From Perkinsus olseni (lineage: Eukaryota; Perkinsozoa; Perkinsida; Perkinsidae), in assembly GCA_013115135.1 (NCBI GenBank), contig JABANP010000578.1:1-31235 (forward strand): 31,235 nucleotides of DNA, in the 5' to 3' direction. Made by a program: the position numbers and the translations under genes. Each line of letters opens with the position of its first letter. Within the stretch, counting starts at the first letter, position 1. Positions 1 through 10,136 of the stretch are shown piece after piece. Below the pieces are notes generated by a model that saw nothing but the letters and a program-made list of their open reading frames with translations, did not search any database and was not told where the DNA came from.

Positions 1-1042
1 TACGATCGAGCGGCCATTTTTATACAATTTTTATAAGCACAAACTGAAGGGTAAAGGCCAAGGATTTAGCTTCCACAGTGAAGGGGCGGGGACGCCAACC
101 GCCTCACCCGTTACGTCACCGAGGAGCAGCGACAATGTGTTGATAGAAACTCCACTAACACAGTTACAGTAGATAGACGAATAGGGACAGACAGGAGATC
201 ATTGGGTGACACAGGGAGGAATAGACAACGCCAACTTACGCCGTACGCTCGCCATAGCACGCAAGGCTCGAGGCGAACGATTGGGCTCACGTACGGACGT
301 TTTAACTCGGGGTAAAACGCTCTTTGCGCGGGTAGAATATCCAAACTCGAAAGCGAGCAGCTGTCGTGCTAGCGTTCTTGTGATAGGGACCTTGGAGAAC
401 GATCTCCTCCAGCCAGCTTGAAGCCTTCCGGACACTCCGAGCTCCGTAGAGGATCTTCACGCTGTGGACGTCCCCGTCCTCAACGCCTATCGACCGGCGT
501 GGACCAGCCACTCATTCCTCCGGATACTTTTGCTAGAGGTCCTCGCTGGCACCACTAAGCGAATGGTTGGCACCATGAGGCAAGCTCCCCGAATTATCTC
601 TTCGACGTTAGCCTTCTGACTCGACCTACCTCGTCTGCTTGAATCGCTGGCGCTTAGCGTTGATCGGGCGACCGTCAGTTGTCTGAGCGTCGCATTCAAT
701 ACCGTCGTCGTTGGTTAGCATCAGCTCTGGGTACGCTGAGCAGTCAGAGCGATCATAGAAGGAACGGTGAGTCAACATTCAGCAGCCGAACTTTGGATTC
801 CAAAGTTGCAAATCTCTCCGCGTATCCACGAGCTAGTTACATTGTAATTACTGTCTGCTACATTGCTTGTCAATTTCAATCCGGAACCGATGCTATCGGG
901 CAGGTATGCCTTGCTCTGACGTGTGAAGTGTCGAGTCAGGATACTCCAGCGGTGGGACTAATCCTTCGCAGACAGCCATCACTTATCACGAAGATTTCAC
1001 GACCGTCTGACTAGTGCTCTTACTGCGAGAGTCCTGCTTGAC
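1..1042. other. No supported gene
   Basis: Short overlapping frames on both strands, none with a recognisable motif, signal peptide or splice support. No strong repeats noticed apart from ordinary short palindromes. Confidence 0.6.
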
Positions 1043-1437
1043 TGGAGAATCTCTCACAACATACAACTGACGGGAAGCCAGCTCTCGCCTAGACGCTGCC
1101 AGCGCTGGGCCAACGGTATTGGTGCGGTCTTGGCCAATAAACCCTTCGCCATGACCGTCATTGTTACGTTGATGCTGTACTCTGCATCACGTCGGATGAT
1201 GGGCAACAGAGTCTGTTTCCACCGAAGTGACGTTTCACAGTACTTGTAGCACAAGTCTTCTCCCTGCCTTCTGCCACAAGGTCCACTGTAAACCCTCCAA
1301 AAGGCTTGTGGACTCGCGCTTATCTTCCAGAGTTTAGACTGGTAATGATCATAGATCGACAACGTAAGCGAAATATGAGCATACCTAGTACTTGAGAAGC
1401 CTGCGGTGTCAGAAAAGGTTTGCTCATCGTGACACAC
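1043..1437. repeat. Dispersed repeat A, copy 1
   Basis: Matches 6822-7200 in the same orientation over nearly its whole length. Shared anchors include GCTCTCGCCTAG, AACGGTATTGGTGCGGTC, CAATAAACCCTT, CCACAAGGTCCACTGT, GATCATAGAT and CCTAGTACT. Copy 1 carries about 70 bases (1151-1220) missing from copy 2. On the minus strand it is open for 127 codons, and a short peptide (GLLAKTAPIPLAQRWQRLGE) is shared with copy 2, so a decayed coding origin is possible. Confidence 0.75.
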
Positions 1438-2472
1438 TGGCGCTCATTCCGTGGTAGCATTTTCTTTGGAAGACGGAAACATTCTCGAGTCGAGGAAGAG
1501 TGATGAATGCTCTGTCCCACTTGATGTGTGTCGTATGGTGATGTCTGCCCAAATCCCTCATCCTTAATGGCACATTCGTGCGCGAAGAGATTGCTATATT
1601 TCGCACGCTTCCATATCAGCGGGACGGTCTCACGGCCTTCATTTCATAAGTACTCGCGTTAACGAAAACTACGGTAGTTCTCCTCGCTAAAATGCTGGTT
1701 GCGTCCCCTCTGCGACAACACCTTCGAAGGATCAAAGTCCGTTAGGTCCTAACGGTTGGGATATTAGCATAGATCACACGTCGCGACGCTGTGCAATCAA
1801 CATTCTGGAAGTGAGGATTTTCTCACGAGAATGAACTAAACCCAGTGTAGCGGTTTTCGTTCGAGCCGTACTAGGACTCGCGGAAACCGCTCTGGGCCTC
1901 CTCAACCTTTTTCGTACGGGAGTTTCGGAATTTCAATATTCGCGAGTTTGTCGTCGCATGAGGCGAAAACGATATATTTGATGAATGAGTTTTCATGAAG
2001 GCTATAGTAAAAGAATATACCTCCGCCGCCCAGAGATGGCCTATGCTTCTGCGAGGCTCAAGCTGTCATTAAGTTGAATAAGCAATAGCGGTGGTAAGAT
2101 CCCCAACTTGCCACAAATAGTGCTCATTGGGATCGGTGACTATTAGGGCGAATTCCTTCAGATCGGGTGTATCATGCAACTAGATATCTCAAAACTAACG
2201 TGCTGTGTTTGATTGTAACTATCCTCAATAACGAGCAATACATGATTTTAGTGTCACGTCTTCCAGCCCTAAGGCTTCGACCGTCTTCTTCTGCGTCTTT
2301 CACCGTCCTCGCGGCCTTCATCCCAGTTGCTGCTGTCGGGCGGTCCTTCAGCGCTGGCCCGAGCTGCCGTTTTGTTTTGTTTTGTTTTGCTTTTTTTGAG
2401 CGAATATCCAATGGGGCCTCTTGGTAGGAGGCTCTCACGAAAACAGAGGCGAAAAAACCAAATTTTGGTTAG

Positions 2473-2507
2473 CGGGTAGGCACAACCACTTTGGTTGTGC
2501 CTACCCG
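2473..2507. repeat. Perfect hairpin, 16-bp stem, 3-base loop
   Basis: CGGGTAGGCACAACCA (2473-2488), loop CTT, then its exact reverse complement (2492-2507). It has no T-run after it and no adjacent gene, so there is no reason to call it a terminator. Confidence 0.9.
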
Positions 2508-3067
2508 GCACCACACTAAGCCCCTGCGAGCATCGAGATACTGCATGAGGGCCAAAGTTTGGCCGCCAAACAGAGTTGATTGAAGGACTTGCTCCTCTTC
2601 GAATCAACAACAATCTTATATAAATGGTAGGGCACACCACCTTTAACCCTCTTTCTGGTCTGCTCTAAGAGCGGACAGGAGAGGAGGTAGTGTCTACCTG
2701 GTAGTGTCTAGTGTTCTCCATTGGCGTTCCACAGTCACGCTCTGGCGAGTTGACTACCCCACACCTGTAATGGTGGGCGGGGGTATGGGCCCTTCACAAG
2801 TGTACGTTTGAAAACACAGTAAGTACTAAACTTGAAGTTGCACTGTTTCGTTACTAGAGTACAAATTGTACTCTTTATCAGGTCCTGATAAAGTATGTAT
2901 CGTATACACTCAGCATGGATGATCAAGAAGTTCTTGTCAGGAATGACACCGCTGACTACGGGAGTTGAGACTCCCAATTTGGGAGTCGGGGCGGTGGCCG
3001 CGACTCGTAGTCTCGATCAGTGGGTTGGGTCACCCAACTTGGGGGGATTGACCGGCTCACGCAGAGC

Positions 3068-3239
3068 CTGCAGAGCCGCTCAAATCGTTATAAATCAAGA
3101 GAGGCGAGTGGACTTGAAGCTAGTCACGACGTCCTCTTTGCTGAGACGGAAAACACCCACCGCGCCTCGTCCGGCTATGGCCGCGGTATCTTGGAGACAC
3201 AATGATCGGCACAGAGGCTGCAGAGCCGTTCAAATCGTT
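3068..3239. repeat. Direct 22-bp repeat pair
   Basis: CTGCAGAGCCGCTCAAATCG at 3068-3087 recurs at 3218-3237 with one mismatch; both copies continue TT. They are about 150 bases apart with no gene nearby. Confidence 0.7.
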
Positions 3240-3664
3240 TACTGAGGAGTTCACGCCTTTCTCATAACCGGGCATCCAAATCCATGGAGGAAGTGTCTCG
3301 TCTCGAGCACAGCGGAGCGAAGCGAATCAAACTCCCTCCATCCTGGCTAGTGCTCTAGCCGATGTCGCTAGCACACAAATCCTGTCCCCTTCCGTCCCGG
3401 TTTCGCCATCGATAAAATCTTCCGGTATTTACTTCACTATGAAAGTCCCATGATGAAATGTTATTGGGATATTCTTATGTTGCTGGCGACAGGTCTATCT
3501 TGGAGGCAACGAAACCCGACGACGGGCCGGGCCCGTCGGGCCCCACGAATCAAGGTGGGGGTGACGCAATAAACTTCGCGTGGGCGAGGGTCTTTCAGAT
3601 CGCGTGTCTCCCCCATGCTGGAGATGTCCCCACCTCGGAAACAGCGTCGTCAGCCATGGCTGAG

Positions 3665-3687
3665 GTGAAGCCGATCATCGGCTTCAC
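3665..3687. repeat. Perfect hairpin, 11-bp stem
   Basis: GTGAAGCCGAT, C, ATCGGCTTCAC. Confidence 0.9.
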
Positions 3688-4117
3688 GGGAGGGAAATGT
3701 GATACTCATCAGCGACATCTTCCGCCCGCCTGACTCACCTGATGGTACCATAATGGTACCATTGAGGATCTGCCGACAGTCGGAGGCGTTTGAGAATCGG
3801 AGACAAGGCGCGTGGGGTAACGACAGTCACGCGCCAGGCCACTGTGGCCTGGCCACAAGCTTCGGAGGACACCTAAGTAGGACCTGGTGGCAGATCTCAT
3901 CATCACCTCGGATCGATAGCGAGTAGCAGCGACCATTTGAGGACCCTCCAACTGCTCGGCTTGGATTGTCCGAGACAGTGACCGTCACTGTGACTGAGTC
4001 ACTGAGTGACGCCAGCCTGGTGTGACACCAGTGGTGTCACCAGCTGATGGCAAGAACTTCTAGCGTCTAAGTTGCTTGGCGAATCAGCTAGCTGATCATT
4101 TTTGACTCGACACTACG

Positions 4118-4576
4118 ATGGCCAAAATGCTGTCCATTCGCACTGCAGTGATGCTGCTGCTGCCGCTCCTCATCACCCTCGTGGGTGGTGTTGCTAGCGG
4201 TAGTATCGATACTCCGCAGAAGGACCCCTCAAATACTACTGGAAGGAGACTCTACCCATTCGACGAAGGCTACTACAACAGAGATAATACTCCGATTATA
4301 GGCGTACATTTTGACAAGACCTTGGGCGGCACTGTTACCTTCTACCGCGCATCACCCCAAAGCCTGCCCAATCCATCTTACGCGTGAGGTTACACTGCTA
4401 AGCAGGGTGGAAAGTTGATTGAGATTACTCTCAACAACGGTTGTCTACCTCTCATCCGTGATTCTCATGGCAGCTATGACAAAACTCTTCTCACTGGCAT
4501 GCGCATCAGGACAGATTATAGCGTCCTGACCGTGCCCAAGACCGGTGGAAGGGTCGACAAATATAATAAGAATTGA
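4118..4576 (+). pseudogene. Small secreted protein gene with one in-frame TGA
   Basis: The ATG at 4118 begins MAKMLSIRTAVMLLLPLLIT, a clear signal peptide with a hydrophobic core and small residues (VASGS) near a likely cleavage site. The frame runs to a TGA at 4385-4387. The same frame then stays open for 62 more codons, through GGKLIEITLNNGCLPLI and TDYSVLTVPKTGG, to a TGA at 4574-4576. The downstream part has the same codon character as the upstream part, so one nonsense change in a roughly 152-residue protein is the simplest reading. A 22-base intron starting GTGAGG at 4384 would shift the frame and is unlikely. Family not recognised; lineage-specific secreted protein. Repeat B1 follows at once. 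Confidence 0.6.
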
Positions 4577-4587
4577 CTATCTTGACA

Positions 4588-4905
4588 ATATCATGACAGA
4601 TGCTCCATAGAAGAGCTTGCCGTGAGTAACTCGAGCCGTCCTGGCTCTACTGCAGGGAATCGGGTCTATTACTTTCTTCTACCTATCATAGCTATCACCC
4701 GACTCTTCTCGCCTCTTCCTTATTTCCCTATTATTTTCAGCAGTGTCGTGCGAGTGTCGCGTTAGTCTACTAAATTCTTCTTTCCTCTGCATCATATATA
4801 AACCTCAAAAAGTCTCCCTCCGATCTCCAACCCTCGTGGACTGCTCCCCCTTTCGGCCGGCCTCTCACTGGGGTTTTGAAATCGCTGCCTGTTATCGACC
4901 CCAAC
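4588..4905. repeat. Dispersed repeat B, copy 1
   Basis: Directly downstream of the 4118 gene. Anchors shared with copies 2 and 3: AATCGGGTCTATTACTTT, TAGCTATCACCCGACT, TTATTTTC, GCGAGTGTCG-GTTA, and (with copy 3) CTGCTCCC and TTGGGGTTTT-like blocks at 4835-4880. Confidence 0.7.
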
Positions 4906-5241
4906 CCGACGAAAGTGAAAGTTTCACTGCGAAACTGATAGAAGCCCGATATCGATATTATATCGACGATATACCACGCCCATAGCAGTCTTCATGTCTA
5001 GCTCGATGATCATGATATGTGGAATGGCCGGTGTGCCGCTCCTCATAATCATTTTCCAGCGATACTTCGGTGTCAGTAATCCCAACTTGAGGTGGGCAGC
5101 AGCGTCCGTCGTCTTACCCAGTCTCCCATTCTAGCACCTAGTAGGTACTACCTACCACCTCAGATACTATGCTCTAAAGTCGCCCGGCTCTACGATCTCG
5201 TTGGAGGTCTCCTACTGTAGCAAGGGTTTGAAAAGACGACA

Positions 5242-5433
5242 ATGATGGTGGCACGCTACGGTGGAATCGCCAGGCCCCTGATCGTCGTCTCATCGAGCGT
5301 TACCTTACTCGAGAATATTATGGCAGATGATGCATACAAGGGCTTCACTTTAGTAACTGGATCCGACGGCTCGATGCTGCTGCAGAGAATCGGGTCTAAT
5401 TTGACCCGATCTATTACTTTTTCCCAGCTGTGA
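5242..5433 (+). pseudogene. Short remnant frame sharing sequence with the end of the 4118 locus
   Basis: This 63-codon frame contains NIMADDAYKGFTLVTGSDGS and LLQRIGS. The sequence after the 4118 gene (4585-4665) reads DNIMTD..., ..LLQGIGS in the corresponding frame but with stops. The two stretches are recognisably the same sequence and both run directly into repeat B. It may be a leftover 3' end of a duplicated secreted-protein gene, now without its start. No signal peptide is present. Confidence 0.3.
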
Positions 5434-5585
5434 CAGCTGAGCTGTCGTAGCTATCACCCGATTCTGCCCGACTCTTACTTCTCCTTTCATTATTCTCTTT
5501 TCCGCAGTGCCCGGCGAGTGTGGCGTTAGTTTACTCTCTTCGTTCTTCCCTCCTCAACAACACGCATAAACCTCAGAAGCGACTT
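5311..5585. repeat. Dispersed repeat B, copy 2
   Basis: Same order of anchors as copy 1, from AATATTATGGCAGATG through ATCGGGTC, GCTATCACCCG and CGGCGAGTGTGGCGTTAG to CATAAACCTCA. It has two extra segments relative to copies 1 and 3 (5397-5411 and about 5427-5440). Each forms a hairpin with adjacent sequence. Confidence 0.7.
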
Positions 5586-5863
5586 AGCGATGCAGAGTCA
5601 AGACTGCCCGAGGCGGCGCTATACTCCTCCACAGAGAGCGTCCGATTCTCTTGATTATCCAAGCTCCCGCTTATCGACTAAACACAACGGAAGACGCTCA
5701 TGGTAACTCTCGTAAAAACTGTGAAGATGAGTGAAATTGTTTATATCGAAATATGTTTTGTGCTAACGAAATAGACTGCCCCGGATAGGAGGCACTCAGC
5801 AGGCACCTCAGATTACAGGCGCAGCACCTGTAACTATCGGTACAATGGCATGCCTGACTCGTC

Positions 5864-6523
5864 TCATGGTTTCACTTTCGCAATACCAATCTGCTTCTTG
5901 TCAAAGTCGAATGAGAAGTAGTACCCCGGAATAACATTGTGACCAATTCTGCAGAAGCTTTCCGTGTCTTCGAAAATGAGCAAATTGCACGCGCCTGACA
6001 TAGTAGGTTCGACATAGTTTTCTTGCGGGACCTCCATGGAGACTGTTCCACCCACCCCCTCGAACGACAGCTCTATTGTGGGCAGATATTTCCCGTCGGC
6101 ACAGTTGATCTCATATTTGCCTTTGATGAGCATAATATCAATGGGCTTCTCGGCTCCGAATCTGATGAGGGTGATGAGATCTTCCCTAGCCTTTGCTGGC
6201 ATGTGTATGCCGTTGGTGCCGGTGTCCAAAATGACATGCAGACCAGCTTGTCTCCTGGAAGCTCCACCGACGTAAACGGCGAGCAAGTGAAGCATCCAAT
6301 GACCTTCGCCGACCACAGGCATGAGAGCGAGTGGGTCAATGAACTTGTCCGGGTCCACTCCTCCCAGAAGCAGTTCTCCACGCGTTGGGGTCCCAGACTC
6401 GAGATAGAGAGAAAAGCTGCGGCTGTTGATGTATCCCAAGGGATCTCTCACCAATTGATCGATTAGTGACCGCTGAAGAAAACCGTCCTGCGAGAATCCG
6501 AGCCCCAAGACGGAGGATGCCAT
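5864..6523 (-). pseudogene. A1 (pepsin-like) aspartic protease, C-terminal lobe only
   Basis: The frame encodes 219 residues matching the second half of A1 aspartic proteases. It opens at VLGLGF, the end of the N-lobe, followed by GELLLGGVDPDKF, the second catalytic motif ILDTGTNGIHMP with its active-site Asp intact, SFEGVGGTVSMEVP, and a typical C-terminal end GYYFSFDFDKKQIGIAKV before the stop. The N-terminal lobe, including the first DTG/DSG, signal peptide and propeptide, is not seen upstream on the minus strand. That upstream sequence (6534-7200) is instead repeat C followed by repeat A. I therefore call it a 5'-truncated copy. An alternative is that the N-lobe sits in exons I failed to find. 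Secreted A1 proteases commonly act in protein digestion or host interaction; nothing here shows the role of this copy. Confidence 0.75.
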
Positions 6524-6533
6524 GCTCCGGGAG

Positions 6534-6775
6534 CATCGACCACACAGTCATCGCTTCTGTAGTGTCCAGCACCAAGGGATTACTTAGAGTCTCTAAGTTA
6601 GAGAAGAATCAGTACCGAATGGGCCAATGGCCATTCGGAATGGCACCATACCGGCTTACGAGACGCTGCCGAGCCGCTCCGAGCGGCCCGCTCGCAACAG
6701 CCGTCGGAACAGCTTGTCATTTCGAGCCCAACCAATCGCCTTTACACCATTTCCCGTGCATTTTGTTGAATCCAA
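6534..6775. repeat. Dispersed repeat C, copy 1
   Basis: Shares ACACAGTCATC, TTCTGTAGTGTCCA, CCAAGGGATTACTT, CCGAATGGCACCAT, CGTCGGAACAGCT, GTCATTTC and ACACCATTTCCCG-like blocks with 10137-10385. It overlaps the point where the aspartic protease frame loses its N-terminal half, and continues into repeat A copy 2. Confidence 0.7.
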
Positions 6776-6821
6776 GAATGACAATGAGAATTCAAGAATG
6801 TCAAATGTGATATCTTAGGAT

Positions 6822-7200
6822 CTCTTACAACGGACAACTAACGGGACGAAGCTCTCGCCTAGGCGCTGCCAGCATTGGGCGAACGGTATTGGTGCGGTCC
6901 TGCCCAATAAACCCTTTGCCGAAGTGACGTCACACAATACTTTCGGTACAAGTCCAGTACACACGTTATCATGGGGTCCTTGTGCCACAAGGTCCACTGT
7001 GAACTCTCTATAAGGCTTGTGGAGGGTTTAGAGTGGGCTCGCTCTTATCTTCCTGATAGTCCAGAATCTAGACTTGATGTGATCATAGATAGACAACGTG
7101 GGAAAAATTTGTGCCTACCTAGTACTACTATGTGTTTCCACATATTTTAGTACTAGGCTAGTACTCGAGAAGCCGGTAGTATTAGAAATGGGTCGCTCAT
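6822..7200. repeat. Dispersed repeat A, copy 2
   Basis: Direct copy of 1043-1437. It lacks the 70-base segment found in copy 1 but has about 40 extra bases at 7124-7163 that form a 10-bp hairpin with the adjacent CCTAGTACTA. It directly follows repeat C copy 1 and lies upstream of the truncated aspartic protease. Confidence 0.75.
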
Positions 7201-7538
7201 AGCCGCTGTCGAGAGCGGTGGTGACTTCCAGAAGGGCTGCCGGGGTGAACAGCAGGAACAGTGGGTTGAACAGCGGCCTCCTTGTCATGCCGCAGCGGTT
7301 AAGTGTTAGTGGTGACGGCCTCTCTTAATGTGCCGAAACGGGGCTATGTTCACGAGACTATGTTACGGGACGGCCTCGCGTTAAGAGGTGACGCGCCGTT
7401 TTCTCACTGGTGAGCCTGAATCGTCTAGCTACACGGTAATCCTACATCAAAAAGACATAATTTTATTCATTGCCAGTATCCTTCAGTTCGGGTGTTCGGG
7501 TTATCCGCTTCGAGGGAACTCCGCGGGTAGTATCCCAA

Positions 7539-7747
7539 CTCATACAGTTTAAACTCGGCAGTTTTCAACTCGTTCACTTTCTTTACAGACAACTCCCAAT
7601 TCGCGCACCAGGTTTCGGGCAATACACGCCCGGTCACTCTCAGGCTAGTTTCCTCATGCAATTCTAAACTTGTACAATGTAACGGAAATCTTTCGTGCCC
7701 TTCAAGCCCATACAGTTTTAACTCACGCAGTTTCTACTCATCCACCC
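7539..7747. repeat. Diverged direct repeat pair, about 38 bp
   Basis: ATACAGTTTAAACTCGGCAG at 7542-7561 and ATACAGTTTTAACTCACGCAG at 7711-7731 are followed by similar TTT-CTACTC / TTTCAACTC sequence. No function visible. Confidence 0.5.
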
Positions 7748-8344
7748 GATTTTATTGGTTATTGTTTCGCGAACCGTGCCGGGCACGGTGAAAAGCGGTC
7801 AGAATCCGACCCTCGCAGGGCGTCGGCCAGGATTGTGCCTACGTTCGACCCGAAAAGTGCCTACGTTGGGGCCGCCGGTCCAACTTGTAACCTCGCTGCC
7901 TTCCTGCTGTCTCCCTGTCTGCTCACTTAGAATGCCTCTATATTCATTTCCCGACCAATTCAGTACGGAGCGCGACGTGTTCCATTCACGATTGCTATGC
8001 CGACGTAATTCAGCACGCTTCTCGTTCTTGGGAAGTCTTGGGAAGTTGTAGTTCTCTTCGGTTATGGCGGTGAGTAGCGCCATGTTCTTGCATTCACAAC
8101 GGTGACACGGTCAGCATGTCACGCTTAGCGTGACGCTAGAGACGAATGAGCAGCTGTCTCCCCGCCCTATTACGCGTGCACTATAGTGGCAATTTAGAGA
8201 CGACTACACGCTATGTAAGAGCTGTCACCTGGTTCAGTGCTTCTCGGCTGTTAGATCATCATCGCTGCAAGTACCCCAATTGCTACTGCGTACCATGGAT
8301 CTCAGACAACCGTCTGATCTCATTCAGCGGTATTCTGAGCATGC

Positions 8345-8373
8345 GTTCTAGCCTAGAACTTCTAGGCTAGAAC
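8345..8373. repeat. Perfect hairpin, 14-bp stem, 1-base centre
   Basis: GTTCTAGCCTAGAA, C, TTCTAGGCTAGAAC. A further partial repeat of the arm (CTAGGTTAGAA) follows immediately. Confidence 0.9.
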
Positions 8374-8753
8374 TTACGCTAGGTTAGAAGTTACGCTATG
8401 AATTCTCATCATTGATCAACTCCCCTCGAGTCTCAAGCCTTTACCACTCTCTCAGCCCGTCTCAATTACCCACACTGTAATGAGTTATAGTGCACCTATA
8501 ATGCTCTCCTATAATGCTAAAATTTTGGTATCAGCTCAGGATCGTATGGCCGTCTGCTCTTTCTGACTTCTGCAACAGACCGACTAGTTTCACTGTCGCT
8601 GCTCATCCCGTGACCACCGTATAAGCACAGTATCTCCTTGTGACGACTTGTGGAGTCCTTGGGGGTTTAGAGTGAACACTAACTGGAGCAACGTGTCGTG
8701 GCATCCTTACCATCGCCGATTCCCTTTCGCAGGTTGCTGCCCAGTTATTAACT

Positions 8754-9368
8754 ATGATCTTCCGCGTTATCGCCTCGATCTCCTCTATCGTCCTTCTGGT
8801 CTGCGGTAATTCCAAGACTACCTTACCTCCTACCCCCTGCCCCGCAACCACTCCGAAGCCCCGTGACCACATCTGCAAGTACTCTGGCCTATTCGTCTAC
8901 GAGACTACTAAACCGTATCCGCTCAAGTTTTCCTTTCTCGCTACCGACGCAGATCTGGGTATGTTCTCTGTAGAGTGTAGGGGGGGTCCTTTCAAAGCAG
9001 TTGGTTCCGGATACAGTCCGATACAGCGTGTTACTTGCATGAATTCCCGCTATCCGGCCCCGTTGACGAGGCCCGTCGTCTTTGGTGTGCTAGAGTAAAA
9101 GCTGCATGCCCGCAGCATCGTAGCATCGTGGCCCGAGATTTTATTGGATTCCAGCTCGACTACAACGGCAATGCGTGGTCTTTTTACCCTAGGTAAAAAC
9201 CTTACACTCCGGCGCGTCTGGGATCCACTCTCTGCGGGAACATTCTCGCCCACGGACAAGTCACAGCTAGCAGTAAAGATGTACTACAAGGTCAACCAGA
9301 ACGGAACGGTTGCGGTGAAGCTCGGCTGCGCCCATGGCGGTGACACTGGTTTTCTACGACTCCCCTGA
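8754..9368 (+). pseudogene. Small secreted protein gene with an in-frame TAA or short introns
   Basis: The ATG at 8754 starts a signal peptide (MIFRVIASISSIVLLVCG) followed by a Thr/Pro linker and a beta-rich Cys-containing region (FSVECRGGPF, RVTCMNS). A TAA at 9096-9098 interrupts the frame, which is otherwise open to 9368 and ends in KMYYKVNQNGTVAVKLGC and GGDTGFLRLP. A different frame between 9133 and 9194 (DFIGFQLDYNGNAWSFYP) looks more protein-like than the straight read-through. It can be joined to the first part by a 29-base GT..AG intron (9095-9123). So the region is either a decayed gene or one with very short introns plus a frameshift. Like the 4118 gene it is followed by a copy of repeat B. 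Family not recognised. Confidence 0.5.
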
Positions 9369-9596
9369 CACCCTGTCGTTATCGGCTCATTCATAAGTGA
9401 TTGAGCTACTGAGTATCGCTTCTTTGATGTCTCTTATGTATGATGATGCTGAGGGCTGAGAATGGTATCCTTAGTGTTGTCCCTACAGTTGCGCTGCTTT
9501 GCCATGAGTTATGCTGCCTACACAGTTGCACGCATACTCAGGGCTTTCTTGGCGCCTCCCTTCACTTTCGTGTTAGAGCCAACTGAGGCACGCAAC

Positions 9597-10022
9597 AGGG
9601 ATCGGGTGTATTACTTTATTCCAGCTGTCATAGTTGTCACCCGACTCTGCCCGGCTCGTTTTTCTTTTCATTATTTTCTTTTCAGAAGTCTGCAGGGTCA
9701 GAACTCAATACAACGGGAATATTATCCTGGAAGGGAAGCGCGAATATATGTCGCGCTAGGCGGCCAAATACGATAGCTATTGTGTAAAAGGGACAGCCAA
9801 TGAATTGTGATAAGAATAGTGCAAGTCCCCGGCGAGTGTCGTGTTACTCTACTCCCTTCATTCTTCCTTCCCCTGCAACATACATGGATCCTACCATGTA
9901 CGGTACATGCCATGTACTACATGATGTACCCCTCCGACCTCCAAACCACGTGAACTGCTCCCACTTCCGGACGGCTTATTGTTGGGGTTTTGTAGTTGCT
10001 GTCTGTAATCGACCCCCAAAAT
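9597..10022. repeat. Dispersed repeat B, copy 3
   Basis: ATCGGGTGTATTACTTTA, CAGCTGTCATAGTTGTCACCC and CGGCGAGTGTCGTGTTA match copies 1 and 2. About 120 bases (9690-9815) interrupt it. It also has a palindrome-rich insertion (GTACATG motifs, 9890-9930) that copy 1 lacks. It follows the 8754 gene as copy 1 follows the 4118 gene. Confidence 0.7.
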
Positions 10023-10136
10023 GTCAACTAATGTCCTTGTACTTGTCTCTATAAACTCGTGGCCCGGAGACAAGCCTTGTTCAACAAGGGTCTGTGTTTG
10101 GCCATACTGTAGGCGTTGGATTTTAAACTCACACAT

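Larger units (their letters stand above)
1438..4117. other. Gene-free, hairpin-rich stretch
   Basis: No coding sequence supported. It holds a (TTTTG) run at 2370-2388 and perfect hairpins at 2473-2507, 2969-2987, 3024-3038, 3521-3537, 3665-3687, 3834-3852, 3975-3991 and 4022-4040. Two adjacent palindromes ATGGTACCAT / AATGGTACCATT lie at 3742-3763. Confidence 0.6.
7201..8753. other. No supported gene
   Basis: Contains the diverged direct repeat pair at 7539-7747 and the 14-bp hairpin at 8345-8373. Open frames are short and without features. Confidence 0.5.

Noticed and set aside
2473..2507. Rho-independent terminator
   Set aside because: There is a strong hairpin, but no T-run and no upstream gene, and the genome is eukaryotic.
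2461..4040. CRISPR-like array from the many palindromes
   Set aside because: The palindromes differ in sequence and spacing, with no constant repeat and no spacers, and the DNA is eukaryotic.
4384..4405. A 22-base intron removing the TGA in the 4118 gene
   Set aside because: It would shift the frame away from the protein-like downstream reading and is shorter than any intron I could confirm here.
6023..6466. 147-codon plus-strand frame
   Set aside because: Antisense to the aspartic protease lobe, which has clear family motifs on the minus strand.
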